Below, piece by piece: positions 18,609 to 27,317 of a stretch of 64,000 nt of DNA. Made by a program: the position numbers and the translations under genes. Origin of the DNA: VBAS01 sp964508655 (GTDB lineage Bacteria > Bacteroidota > Bacteroidia > Chitinophagales > Chitinophagaceae); contig CAZDUO010000009.1 of NCBI GenBank assembly GCA_964508655.1, positions 1-64,000 of the forward strand, given 5' to 3'. Under the pieces are notes generated by a model, which did not search any database, was not told the origin of the DNA, and saw only the letters and a program-made list of their open reading frames with translations. The first letter of the stretch is position 1; each line of letters opens with the position of its first letter.

Positions 18609-19316
18609 CTACATCCGAGCTGCTGCCTCCAGCGCCAGCCTCGTCATCTGTTCCAGCGATCGTTCTCTTTCCTCCGCAGTAATCATTTTCCTGTCAGGAA
18701 TAATATCTGAAACTGTCAGTATTGTGGCTGCCGTTTTTTTAAAATACTTAGCATTGGCAAACAACGCAAAAGCCTCCATCTCGGCAGCCAGGCAATTATT
18801 ATCCTTTGCAATCTTTGGTATTTCATGGTCAAGCCGGTAAAACGGATCACCGGAATGAATGTTGCCACTGAGCAGCGGAGTATTCAGTTGTTTTGCCGTT
18901 TCATTAATGATATTAAAAGCATTACCCTGGTGTTCAAAACAATCTTCTTCGTAATGGAAAGCGCATTTTGCATAGGTGGATTCGCTGTAGGCCCTTTCAA
19001 CATTAATCAGGTCAAACAGTTTGATATGTGTGTAATAGGCGCCACAGGTTCCTATACGGATGATACATTCCACACCATATTCTTTAAATAATTCATATGA
19101 GTAAATTCCTATGGAGGGAATGCCCATGCCGCTGGCGCCTATGCTTAGCAGTTTGCCATTGTATGTTCCGGTAAAATAATATGCATTGCGGGTGCTGCTC
19201 ACCAGCTTCAGGTTGTCAAGATGATTTTCGGCAATATGTTTTGCCCGCAGCGGATCGCCGGGCAACAGAACAATGGGTGCAATTTCTCCGGGTTGGGCGC
19301 TGATGTGAATGCTCAT
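18609..19316 (-). CDS. deoD: Purine-nucleoside phosphorylase (DeoD type)
   Basis: 235 residues of the hexameric DeoD type: MSIHISAQPGEIAPIVLLPG at the start with the phosphate-binding Gly and Arg (PLRAKHIAE), and AAEMEAFALFA with the ribose-binding Met-Glu. TVSDIIPD carries the catalytic Asp. It splits purine nucleosides with phosphate to the free base and ribose 1-phosphate. It is placed head-to-head with hutU and tail-to-tail with hutH, and so interrupts the hut genes. Confidence 0.95.
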   Translation of the reverse strand: MSIHISAQPGEIAPIVLLPGDPLRAKHIAENHLDNLKLVSSTRNAYYFTGTYNGKLLSIGASGMGIPSIGIYSYELFKEYGVECIIRIGTCGAYYTHIKLFDLINVERAYSESTYAKCAFHYEEDCFEHQGNAFNIINETAKQLNTPLLSGNIHSGDPFYRLDHEIPKIAKDNNCLAAEMEAFALFANAKYFKKTAATILTVSDIIPDRKMITAEERERSLEQMTRLALEAAARM

Positions 19317-19416
19317 GCAGTAAGTTTGTCAGTCGTTGAAGATATTAATTTTACCTTTATTCCGGATTTCAAAATAAATCTTAAATCCGTCATCTCAATT
19401 CTAATATGATTTATCT

Positions 19417-21120
19417 ATGGCAGAATTAACCCGATTACGATACGACCCGGTAAAATACAAAACGCCGACAGGCACAAAGCTGATATGCAAAGGATGGATC
19501 CAGGAAGCCGCCTTGCGTATGCTGCTGAATAATCTGAACCCGGAGGTTGCAGAAAAACCGGATGAACTGATTGTATATGGCGGCCGCGGAAAAGCAGCCC
19601 GCAATTTTGAAGCACTAGACAACATCATTGCCGCACTCAAGGTGCTGGAAAATGATGAGTCGCTGCTGATACAAAGCGGCAAACCGGTGGGCATTTTAAA
19701 AACACAAATAGATGCGCCGCGGGTTTTAATCAGCAATTCGCAGCTTGTACCTAAATGGGCTACATGGGAACATTTTGATGAACTGGAAAAAAAAGGCCTG
19801 ATGATGTACGGCCAAATGACGGCAGGCAGTTGGATATACATCGGCAGCCAGGGTATTGTTCAGGGTACGTATGAAACGTATGCCGCCATTGCCGATAAAC
19901 ATTTCGGCGGCACATTGAAAGGAACTTTGAATGTAACGGCAGGTCTCGGCGGCATGGGTGGTGCACAACCTCAGGCAATAACGATGAATGAAGGTGTGGC
20001 CCTGGTTGCCGAAGTAGAAGAATGGAGGATTGATAAGCGGATTCAGACAAAATACCTGGATGAAAAATACACTGACATTGATGAAGCGATTGACAGGTGC
20101 GTTTCGCTGAAAGCCGAAGGCAAAGGGCTAAGCATAGCAGTAAAATGCAATGCCGTTCATTTATTGGAAAGATTGCTGGAGAGAAATATTATTCCGGATA
20201 CCCTCACCGATCAAACCAGCGCCCATGACCCGCTTACTTACTGGCCGCATGAAATTTCTTACGAACAGGCTAAAATCCTGCATGAACAGAACCCGCAGCA
20301 GTACATTGGTTATGCCTGCCGCAGCATGTACCGTCATGTGCAGTTGATGATTGACCTGATGAACAAAGGAGCAATAACGTTTGATTATGGAAATAACATC
20401 CGTGCCCGTGCCGACGAATATCAACGGACGCACGACTCACGACTCACAACAATCGACTGCTTCGCATTCCCCGGCTTTGTTCCGGCCTACATCCGTCCTC
20501 TGTTTTGCGAAGGCAAAGGTCCTTTCCGCTGGGCAGTATTGAGCGGCGACCCGGATGATATTGCAGTAACCGATGAAGTGATTGCAAAAATGTTTCCACA
20601 TAATACTTCACTGCAACGATGGCTGAAACTGGCTAAAGAAAAAATCGCCTTCCAGGGATTGCCTGCACGCATCTGCTGGCTGGGGCAGGGTGAAAGAGAA
20701 AAAGCCGGGCTTGCTTTCAATGAACTGGTGCGAACCGGAAAAGTGAAAGCACCGATTGTTATTGGGCGCGACCATCTTGATACCGGAAGTGTTGCATCAC
20801 CCAACAGGGAAACAGAAGCCATGCCCGATGGCAGTGATGCAGTAGCTGACTGGCCATTGTTGAATGCCTTGGTAAATACGGCCGCCGGCGCCAGTTGGGT
20901 TTCGTTACATCATGGCGGGGGAGTGGGTATGGGTTACAGCATTCATGCAGGCATGGTGATAGTTTGCGACGGTACGGCCGAAGCTGATGAAAGATTAAAA
21001 AGGGTTTTAAGAAATGACCCCGGTATGGGAGTAATCCGTCACATGGATGCAGGTTATGAGCTGGCAAAACAAACTGCAAAGGCTAATGATCTGGATATTA
21101 GCGATCGGATAAAATCCTGA
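19417..21120 (+). CDS. hutU: Urocanate hydratase
   Basis: 567 residues. It converts urocanate to imidazolonepropionate with tightly bound NAD+, the second step after HutH. Motifs: LIVYGGRGKAARNFEA near the start, the NAD-binding GGMGGAQPQAITMNEG (about 183-198), and HHGGGVGMGYSIHAGMVIVC near the end. The protein is about 8-10 residues longer than usual. The extra residues (YQRTHDSRLTTID between NNIRARADE and FAFPGFVPAYIRP) are encoded by a 7-bp tandem repeat at 20431-20447. The frame is intact. The start at 19417 gives the canonical N-terminus. Confidence 0.96.
   Translation: MAELTRLRYDPVKYKTPTGTKLICKGWIQEAALRMLLNNLNPEVAEKPDELIVYGGRGKAARNFEALDNIIAALKVLENDESLLIQSGKPVGILKTQIDAPRVLISNSQLVPKWATWEHFDELEKKGLMMYGQMTAGSWIYIGSQGIVQGTYETYAAIADKHFGGTLKGTLNVTAGLGGMGGAQPQAITMNEGVALVAEVEEWRIDKRIQTKYLDEKYTDIDEAIDRCVSLKAEGKGLSIAVKCNAVHLLERLLERNIIPDTLTDQTSAHDPLTYWPHEISYEQAKILHEQNPQQYIGYACRSMYRHVQLMIDLMNKGAITFDYGNNIRARADEYQRTHDSRLTTIDCFAFPGFVPAYIRPLFCEGKGPFRWAVLSGDPDDIAVTDEVIAKMFPHNTSLQRWLKLAKEKIAFQGLPARICWLGQGEREKAGLAFNELVRTGKVKAPIVIGRDHLDTGSVASPNRETEAMPDGSDAVADWPLLNALVNTAAGASWVSLHHGGGVGMGYSIHAGMVIVCDGTAEADERLKRVLRNDPGMGVIRHMDAGYELAKQTAKANDLDISDRIKS
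20431..20447. repeat. 7-bp repeat inside hutU (CACGACT)
   Basis: Two full copies and three bases of CACGACT lie within the hutU reading frame at a place where other HutU proteins have a shorter loop. The unit length matches the heptamer arrays at 1, 22093 and 23911. Confidence 0.6.
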
Positions 21121-21145
21121 TTGTTCATGAATAATTTTTTCAGGA

Positions 21146-22057
21146 ATGAACACTTCCACCCGTAAAGAATTTCTTCAATCTACTGCTGCACTTCTATCTG
21201 CAGTATTGGCCGGTTCAGCTTTTGATTTAATAAAAAATAAACCGCGGTTATCCTTTTCCACACTCGGTTGCCCCGACTGGAGCTTTCAGCAGATAACTGA
21301 TTTTGCCGAGAAGCACAATTATGCCGGCATTGAAGTCCGTGGCTTGCAAAGACAAATGGATCTTCCGAAATGCAAAGAGTTCAGTACTGAGGAAAGCCGG
21401 CAGGCTACGCTGAAAATGATGAAGGATAAAAAGCTGCGGTTTATCAACCTCGGCTCATCTGCCACTCTCCATTTTGCCGAGGGCGCCGAAAGAGAAAAAC
21501 ATCTGGCCGAAGGCCGCGCCTTTATTGACCTGGCACAACAGCTCCATTGCCCTTATGTACGTGTATTTCCCAACCTGTTTCCCAAGGACAGGGATAAACA
21601 TGAAACTATCCATCTGATAGCAAAAGGTTTGCGTGAATCAGGTGAATATGCAAAAGAAAAAAATGTAACGGTACTGATGGAAACCCACGGCGACGCTGTA
21701 TGGATAGCCGATATAGAAAAAATAATGCAGGCTGCAGCTCATCCCAATGTGGGACTGGTATGGGATATAACCAATATGTGGACAATAACAAGAGAACCAC
21801 CTGCGGATGCTTATAATAAATTAAAAAACTACATTCATCATACACATATTAAAGATGCCAGGCTGGTAGAAGATAAAGTACAATACGTACGCATCGGGCA
21901 GGGCGAAGTGCCGCTTGCCCAGGCAATCAATGCGCTGGTAAAAGGAGATTATAAAGGTTATTACAGTTTTGAGTGGGAAAAACTCTGGCATCCTGAACTG
22001 GAAGAACCCGAAACAGCGCTGGCAGATTATCCTGTTGCAATGAAAAAATACTTTTGA
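21146..22057 (+). CDS. Sugar phosphate isomerase/epimerase-like TIM-barrel protein
   Basis: 303 residues. A hydrophobic N-terminus after a Tat-like start lacking the twin Arg (STRKEFLQSTAALLSAVLAG) suggests export. The rest is an AP-endonuclease-2/xylose-isomerase-like TIM barrel with KHNYAGIEVRGL, VLMETHGDA (metal-binding Glu and His), VGLVWDITNMW and YYSFEWEKLWHPE. Members isomerise or epimerise sugars and related polyols. It starts 25 bases after hutU but is probably functionally linked to the GMC oxidoreductase downstream, a frequent partner in Bacteroidota sugar oxidation loci. The substrate is unknown. Confidence 0.85.
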   Translation: MNTSTRKEFLQSTAALLSAVLAGSAFDLIKNKPRLSFSTLGCPDWSFQQITDFAEKHNYAGIEVRGLQRQMDLPKCKEFSTEESRQATLKMMKDKKLRFINLGSSATLHFAEGAEREKHLAEGRAFIDLAQQLHCPYVRVFPNLFPKDRDKHETIHLIAKGLRESGEYAKEKNVTVLMETHGDAVWIADIEKIMQAAAHPNVGLVWDITNMWTITREPPADAYNKLKNYIHHTHIKDARLVEDKVQYVRIGQGEVPLAQAINALVKGDYKGYYSFEWEKLWHPELEEPETALADYPVAMKKYF

Positions 22058-22113
22058 TGAGTGACATGTCCGCCGAAGCTTCAGCGAAGGCGGATGAGTG
22101 ATGAGTGATGAGT
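22056..22113. repeat. Palindrome inserted in 7-bp (GATGAGT) repeats
   Basis: GATGAGT occurs at 22056, overlapping the stop codon of the upstream gene, and three more times in tandem at 22093-22113. Between them is TCCGCC ... GGCGGA (22069-22094) with an inner palindrome GAAGCTTC. The same TCCGCC/GGCGGA ends occur at the start of hisB and downstream of the hisF-linked small gene. Confidence 0.7.
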
Positions 22114-22189
22114 GGCGGGGGGATGATGTCAAAATACAAACTGCGATTTCTAAAATAAGAAGCAGTCTTATTTTTACAGTTTACTTTTT

Positions 22190-22197
22190 TACTTTTG
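22190..22197 (+). promoter_or_regulatory. Candidate -7 box of the GMC oxidoreductase gene (TACTTTTG)
   Basis: TACTTTTG lies 19 bases before the ATG at 22217, embedded in a T-rich tract with further near-matches, so the exact start of transcription is uncertain. Confidence 0.3.
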
Positions 22198-22216
22198 ACT
22201 TTTTACTTTCACTCAA

Positions 22217-23887
22217 ATGCCCGACCCAAAAAGGACTTTCGATGCAATCGTAGTCGGCTCCGGCATCAGCGGCGGATGGGCCGCCAAAGAACTTTGTGAA
22301 AAAGGATTGAAAGTGCTGATGCTTGAACGCGGCCGCCCGCTTGTGCATCCCGATTATCCCACTGCCAGCAAACATCCCTGGGAATTTGAACACCGGCAAA
22401 ATATGACACTGGATGACAAACAAAAAAATTTTGTTCAAAGCCGCCACTGGTCTTTTCGGGAAGACAACAAGCATTATTATATCAACGACCGGGAAAACCC
22501 TTACATCGAAGCAAAACGCTTCGACTGGATACGCGGCGATATTGTGGGCGGCCGTTCAGTGTTATGGTCGAGGGCCTGCTATCGCTGGAGTGATCTGGAT
22601 TTTGAGGCCAACCTCCGCGACGGTGTCGGTATTGACTGGCCCATTCGCTACAAAGACCTTGCTCCCTGGTACGATTATGTGGAATCATTTATTGGTGTCA
22701 GCGGCAATGCAGATGGCATTCCGCATCTGCCCGACGGAAAATTTTTACCGCCGTTTGAAATGAATGCGGTAGAAAAATTTTTCAAACAGCAGGTGGAATC
22801 AAAATTTCCCGGCCGCAATGTGATTATGGGCCGTACAGCCAATCTTACGCAGCCGGTAAAAGGCCGCGGACAGTGCATAGCAAGAAATGTCTGTCACCGC
22901 GGTTGTCCTTACGGCGCTTACTTCAGCACCAATGCCAGCACCATGCCGGCAGCTTTTGCCACCGGCAATCTTACGCTGCGGCCGCATTCGCTGGTGACCC
23001 GTGTGCTGTATGATGAACAGAAACAAAGAGCCATCGGGGTGGAAATCATCGACACGGAAACGAAACAGACCGAAGAATTTTTTGCCCGCATCATTTTTCT
23101 CAATGCCTCCACGGTAGCCACTACATTTATTTTGCTCAATTCTGTATCGAACCAGTTTCCTAATGGACTGGGCAATGGCAACGACCAGGTAGGCCGCAAC
23201 CTGATGGATCATCACAAAGGCCTCAGCGTAACAGCAGCCGTGGAAGGGTTTGAAGACCGTTACTATTTCGGTCACCGGCCGACACCCATTTATATTCCAC
23301 GCTTCAGAAATATAAATGAACAAACGCCGGCTTTTCTCCGCGGTTATCATTTCGGCGGCAGCGCTTACCGCGGCTTTACTCAAAGCAATGCATCTCCCGG
23401 TGCTGAATTCAAAGACGCCATGTGTGAACCGGGGCCGTGGCAATTCAATTTGTACGGCTTTGGTGAATGCCTGCCTTACCACGACAACCGCATCACACTT
23501 GATGCTGATAAAAAAGATAATTGGGGACTGCCGCTTCTTGTCATTGACAGCGAGTTCAGGGAAAACGAAAAAGCTATGCACGAAGACATGAAGCAAACGG
23601 CGCAGGAACTGATGGAAGCTGCGGGTTTTAAAAATATTGTTGTCGGCGGCAGTCTTTCTTTCCCCGGCAATTCAAACCATGAAATGGGCACGGCACGTAT
23701 GGGCCACGACCCGAAAACATCGGTTCTCAATAAATGGAACCAGGTGCACGAAGTGCCCAACGTGTTCATCACTGACGGCAGTTGCATGACTTCCGGCGCC
23801 TGCCTCAATCCTTCGCTCACTTATATGGCGCTTACTGCACGGGCATGCGATTATGCAGTGAGTGAATTGAAGAAGATGAATATTTGA
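22217..23887 (+). CDS. GMC family FAD-dependent oxidoreductase
   Basis: 556 residues. An N-terminal FAD-binding motif VVGSGISGGWAAKEL is followed by the substrate-region segment GGRSVLWSRACYRWSDLDF and a Cys-rich stretch CHRGCPYGAYFSTNAS. The GMC C-terminal domain carries NHEMGTARMG (catalytic His) and LNPSLTYMALTARAC (Asn partner). GMC enzymes oxidise alcohols, and many Bacteroidota forms oxidise sugars and use a separate small subunit for electron transfer, which is not seen here. The preceding sugar isomerase-like gene suggests a carbohydrate substrate. The length is normal. Confidence 0.9.
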   Translation: MPDPKRTFDAIVVGSGISGGWAAKELCEKGLKVLMLERGRPLVHPDYPTASKHPWEFEHRQNMTLDDKQKNFVQSRHWSFREDNKHYYINDRENPYIEAKRFDWIRGDIVGGRSVLWSRACYRWSDLDFEANLRDGVGIDWPIRYKDLAPWYDYVESFIGVSGNADGIPHLPDGKFLPPFEMNAVEKFFKQQVESKFPGRNVIMGRTANLTQPVKGRGQCIARNVCHRGCPYGAYFSTNASTMPAAFATGNLTLRPHSLVTRVLYDEQKQRAIGVEIIDTETKQTEEFFARIIFLNASTVATTFILLNSVSNQFPNGLGNGNDQVGRNLMDHHKGLSVTAAVEGFEDRYYFGHRPTPIYIPRFRNINEQTPAFLRGYHFGGSAYRGFTQSNASPGAEFKDAMCEPGPWQFNLYGFGECLPYHDNRITLDADKKDNWGLPLLVIDSEFRENEKAMHEDMKQTAQELMEAAGFKNIVVGGSLSFPGNSNHEMGTARMGHDPKTSVLNKWNQVHEVPNVFITDGSCMTSGACLNPSLTYMALTARACDYAVSELKKMNI

Positions 23888-23910
23888 GTTTGGAATCATA
23901 AATGAAGAAT

Positions 23911-23931
23911 GATGAATGATGAGTGATGAGT
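23911..23931. repeat. 7-bp tandem repeat (GATGAAT/GATGAGT)
   Basis: Three consecutive 7-bp units (GATGAAT, GATGAGT, GATGAGT) lie in the gap after the GMC gene. The unit is the same as at 22093-22113 on the other side of that gene, so the GMC gene is flanked by direct heptamer repeats. Confidence 0.7.
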
Positions 23932-24020
23932 AAGTGCTGTGGTCTTTAACTTTCTACTTTTTTATCTTCCGCAATTTTGAAGATGATTTATCCCTCAATT
24001 TCCTCTGTTTAGCCCGCCTA

Positions 24021-24491
24021 TCACGATTGATTTGGTAACAATAAGGTTTTCAAAATTTCCGTGAGAAAAACAAAGGCTTTTAAGCCAATACCCGGCGAAC
24101 TGCTTTCCCGGTTGCCGGCTACATTCAAAATACTGATGTTGTTTCGCTGCAACCAGTTTTTTACATCCGGTATTTGTTTTTCATCAGAAATATCAATAAG
24201 CAGGCAGGGTTTGTGATGTTGATTGCAAAGCCCGGCAGTGAGTTTTGTGCCACGGTCGGCTCTACCGTCAATCAATATCATCGTGCCGTCGCTGGTTTTT
24301 ACATTCAGTTCTGTACGTTCGGCATAGTTATCGGTTTTGGTTTCTGTCAGCGGATATTTTTCGTGTATCATTCCGTCTTCGCTTTTTCTTCCTTTAGGGC
24401 AAAAGCCGCCGCAAGGGAGCCCCAGTTGCAATGCCACATCAAGCGCTGCCCGGTCCACACCGGTTTGTCCGCCGGAAATTATTTTCAGCAT
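24021..24491 (-). CDS. Putative molybdenum carrier / SLOG-like protein
   Basis: 156 residues beginning MLKIISGGQTGVDRAALDVA, the glycine-rich nucleotide-binding loop of the putative molybdenum carrier family, a Rossmann-like group related to YpsA/LOG proteins. Further motifs are GGFCPKGRKSEDG and GTMILIDGRADRGTKLT. Family members have been proposed to bind molybdenum cofactor, but the role is poorly established. It is a lone minus-strand gene and nothing around it concerns molybdenum. Confidence 0.8.
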   Translation of the reverse strand: MLKIISGGQTGVDRAALDVALQLGLPCGGFCPKGRKSEDGMIHEKYPLTETKTDNYAERTELNVKTSDGTMILIDGRADRGTKLTAGLCNQHHKPCLLIDISDEKQIPDVKNWLQRNNISILNVAGNRESSSPGIGLKAFVFLTEILKTLLLPNQS

Positions 24492-24790
24492 GTTTGATTA
24501 TTAGTTCGGATAAAGTTATTGAATCCACTTGGGGAATGGTCTCCAGGTGACGCGATGGGAAAGACGAAGTGTTGGCAAAGTAAGCAGAGAAAACAAAAAA
24601 CTTTTTGGTGCCCTTTAACAACTCAATTTATCCCTTTCATTAAGTACTCCACATCCACAGGCAATCCGGTAATTTAAAAACCCTGATTCCGGCAAAAAAC
24701 TTATCTTTTTATCCGAATCAAATAATTTCAATAAAAAATGTTGTTGCTTACAGTCACATATTGCGTATAAAATTTTTTCCATAAAACAAT
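24492..24790. other. Intergenic stretch without a supported gene
   Basis: About 300 bases between the molybdenum-carrier-like gene and the Nramp-like gene. I see no promoter-like box I trust and no convincing small gene. A minus-strand 60-codon frame here has no recognisable features. The region matters because the Nramp-like gene lacks a normal start codon downstream of it. Confidence 0.5.
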
Positions 24791-24925
24791 ATTCCAATCA
24801 ATACTGCCGATAATTATATCATCACCGGACGCTCCATCAAAGAACCGCCGGCTACGTTCACGAAAAAATTAAAATTTCTCGGTCCGGGATTTATTTTATC
24901 GGCTTCAATCGTTGGTTCGGGTGAA

Positions 24926-26152
24926 TTGGTAGCCACCACCATACTGGGTGCGAAAGCCGGCTTTATTGCTTTTTGGGTGATTATTGTAAGCTGCCTGATA
25001 AAAGTTGCCGTTCAACTGGAATTTGGCAAGCGGGCCATACTGACCGGCGAAACGTTAATGAGTTCATTCAATAAATTGCCCGGACCCCAAATCGGTAAAT
25101 CGGGTTGGGCGGTCTGGTTCATATTGGTACTTGTCTTTCTGAAAATAGTACAGCTGGGAGGCATGGTAGGAGGCGCTGCCGTTGTATTGCATTTGCTTTT
25201 CGTGGGTTTGCCAATTTATTTATGGGTGCTTTTGATTGTTGTCGTTTCCGGCGCCATGATATACCGGGGGTTTTACAAAGTGGTGGAAAGAGTATCCATG
25301 CTGATGATTGGCGCTTTTACGCTTGCCACATTTGCCGCTGTATTTTTTCTGCGCTATACTGAATTCAGCATTTCATGGACCGATATTTCTGAGGGGTTGA
25401 AGTTTAAATTACCCGCAGGTATTGTTGCGGTTGCTTTCGGCGCTTTTGGTATCACCGGTGTGGCCAGCGATGAGATCATTGCTTATAATTACTGGTGCAT
25501 TGAAAAAGGTTACGCCGCATACACAGGCCCCCGCAACGATAGCCCCGAATGGAAAAACCGGGCAAGGGGATGGATCAGCGTAATGTACCTCGATGCAGTT
25601 GTAGCGATGCTTATCTACACTACTGTGACGGCCGCTTTTTATTTGCTGGGTGCAGCCATTTTGCATGGGGCGACTGTGATTCCCACGGGTAACGGAGTAA
25701 TCGAAACGCTGGCGCTTATTTATACGCAATCGCTTGGCCCCGGTGCAAAATTGGTTTACCTGGCAGGGGCATTTTTTGTTTTATTCTCCAGCGTGTTTGC
25801 TACGCTGGCGGCATGGACGAGAATTTTTCCCGACATATTCGGGCAAACCGGCTGGTTGAATTTTTTTGATTTGGGGCAACGCAGAAAAGCAGTGAGCTGG
25901 CTTGCATGGATTATTCCCTCCGTATGGGCCGTGGTTTATTTTTTTATCAACCTGCCCATGCTCATGATTCTTTCAGGAGGCATTGTGGGTTCGGTCATGC
26001 TTTTTGTTGTTGTATTTGCAGCCATTCATTTTCGGAATAGGCGGGTGCAGTTTTTGCCATCCGGTATTTTTTACAATATTGCATTTGTGCTGAGTGTGCT
26101 TTCTATAATCGGCGTGGGGGTGTATGGGCTGGTTCAGTTATTTATCCGATAA
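24926..26152 (+). CDS. Nramp-like metal ion transporter, N-terminus unresolved
   Basis: 408 residues from a TTG at 24926, with ten or so membrane segments. Sense coding clearly continues upstream in the same frame: the codons before the TTG read KKLKFLGPGFILSASIVGSG, which is transmembrane helix 1 of the family. No ATG, GTG or TTG occurs between the in-frame stop at 24782 and 24926. The true start is therefore a rare codon (for example ATT at 24791 or ATC at 24836) or the gene has lost its start. In classical Nramp proteins helix 1 carries DPGN and helix 6 MPH for metal binding. Here the equivalent places read GSGE and VASDE, so this is a divergent branch whose ion is unknown. Confidence 0.8.
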   Translation: MVATTILGAKAGFIAFWVIIVSCLIKVAVQLEFGKRAILTGETLMSSFNKLPGPQIGKSGWAVWFILVLVFLKIVQLGGMVGGAAVVLHLLFVGLPIYLWVLLIVVVSGAMIYRGFYKVVERVSMLMIGAFTLATFAAVFFLRYTEFSISWTDISEGLKFKLPAGIVAVAFGAFGITGVASDEIIAYNYWCIEKGYAAYTGPRNDSPEWKNRARGWISVMYLDAVVAMLIYTTVTAAFYLLGAAILHGATVIPTGNGVIETLALIYTQSLGPGAKLVYLAGAFFVLFSSVFATLAAWTRIFPDIFGQTGWLNFFDLGQRRKAVSWLAWIIPSVWAVVYFFINLPMLMILSGGIVGSVMLFVVVFAAIHFRNRRVQFLPSGIFYNIAFVLSVLSIIGVGVYGLVQLFIR

Positions 26153-26209
26153 TGAAAAAATTATTCTCCGTTTACCGGTGAAAGGGTGGGTAGAGCCTCC
26201 TTAGAAAAA

Positions 26210-26974
26210 TTATTTTATTACAAGTTCAATCTTTGTTTCATACCCTGCATCAAACATTTTTTGTGCATTGCCGTTTCTCACGGCAATCTCAATCAGTCCG
26301 TGGCTGCCGGTGAGTGCCAGTGCTTCGCCAACTTTTACATCGGCATAAGTTTTTTTCAATGGTAATTGAGCCTCGCCAATTACAATGGCTGCTTCAGGCA
26401 TAATATTCATCCTGAAACTGGTTACCAGGTTTCCGAAACGATCAATATAAATCACCGTGCCTTCATGGCTTCCTTTTCGTAAGATTGGCCGGATGAATGG
26501 CGCTGGTTGTTTTAACGAAACGGCCGGCCCAATTTCTGCAAGCGGAGTTTCATTCAGCAGATGTGCCGCCACCGGCGAGAAAATATCCCGCCCGTGAAAA
26601 GTGGAGCTGATTTGCGGAAGAAAAAGGTGGGGGTTGGCGACAGTATAGGCTGCTTCAATTTCTGTTTCGGCCAGTACCATATCCAACAGGCCATTGTCAG
26701 GTACAAGGAAAATCTGTTGTCCCGTTTTCACCGCAAATATCTTCCGCTCAGTTCCCACACCGGGGTCCACCACGCAAACGAAAACGGTGCCAACCGGGAA
26801 ATAGCGGTAAGTGCTCCACAGCACAAACCTTGCTTCGGCTACCTGCTGCGGTGCAATGTCATGTGAAATGTCGATGATGGAAGCCTGCGGGCAAATGGTT
26901 TTTATCACTGCCTTCATGGCTGCCACGTAACCATCTCTGGTTCCAAAATCAGTAAGCAGGGCGATCAGAGGCAT
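26210..26974 (-). CDS. SAM hydroxide adenosyltransferase (DUF62 / chlorinase-fluorinase family)
   Basis: 254 residues with LLTDFGTRDGYVAAMKAVI at the start, SIIDISHDIAPQ, VVDPGVGTERK and a C-terminal beta-barrel beginning FGNLVTSFRMNI. The family includes the SAM-dependent fluorinase and chlorinase, but the widespread bacterial form hydrolyses SAM to adenosine and methionine. I see nothing that marks it as a halogenase. It faces the Nramp-like gene tail-to-tail and has no operon partner. Confidence 0.9.
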   Translation of the reverse strand: MPLIALLTDFGTRDGYVAAMKAVIKTICPQASIIDISHDIAPQQVAEARFVLWSTYRYFPVGTVFVCVVDPGVGTERKIFAVKTGQQIFLVPDNGLLDMVLAETEIEAAYTVANPHLFLPQISSTFHGRDIFSPVAAHLLNETPLAEIGPAVSLKQPAPFIRPILRKGSHEGTVIYIDRFGNLVTSFRMNIMPEAAIVIGEAQLPLKKTYADVKVGEALALTGSHGLIEIAVRNGNAQKMFDAGYETKIELVIK

Positions 26975-27317
26975 AGAGGATTATTTTGGAAAAGAAAGTT
27001 ACGGGGAATTTTTGCCCTGGAGCTGGTGATTTGTAATTACGCTTTGCTGCTCTCTGCTTTACTATGGTTCACAAACTTCAACCTGATCACCCCTTTATTC
27101 ATATAAAAGGAAGCGCAGATGAAACAAGCGGCAGGCTGCATTACAGCCAGGGCAAATAAACTTGCCGCTTTTCGCTGTCTGCAGGCCGGAATAATGCGCA
27201 TGAATCAATTCATCATCTTTGTAACCATTTTCTCCTGCCGTCATCTTTTCGGTAAAAAACAATAAAAAAGATATTGCTTTTCTGTTATGTCTCAATTTTT
27301 TTAACCTGCCGGTTATA
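26975..27317. other. Intergenic stretch without a supported gene
   Basis: About 340 bases between the DUF62 gene and the DUF5694 remnant. A 66-codon minus-strand frame is present but has no signal, domain or coding-like composition that I can support. No strong hairpin or promoter stands out. Confidence 0.5.

Noticed and set aside
22799..23596. 265-codon minus-strand frame
   Set aside because: It is antisense to the GMC oxidoreductase, which has all its expected motifs on the plus strand.
24738..24770. ATG at 24738 as start of the Nramp-like gene
   Set aside because: It is in a different frame from the transporter and stops after ten codons.
24615..24797. 60-codon minus-strand gene
   Set aside because: It has no recognisable features and lies in a gap with no ribosome-binding or operon support.
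26210..26974. SAM-dependent fluorinase or chlorinase
   Set aside because: The family is shared, but I see no halogenase-specific feature or halometabolite gene; the common SAM hydrolase is the fair call.
27095..27295. 66-codon minus-strand gene
   Set aside because: It has no signal, recognisable domain or operon context, and its composition looks non-coding.
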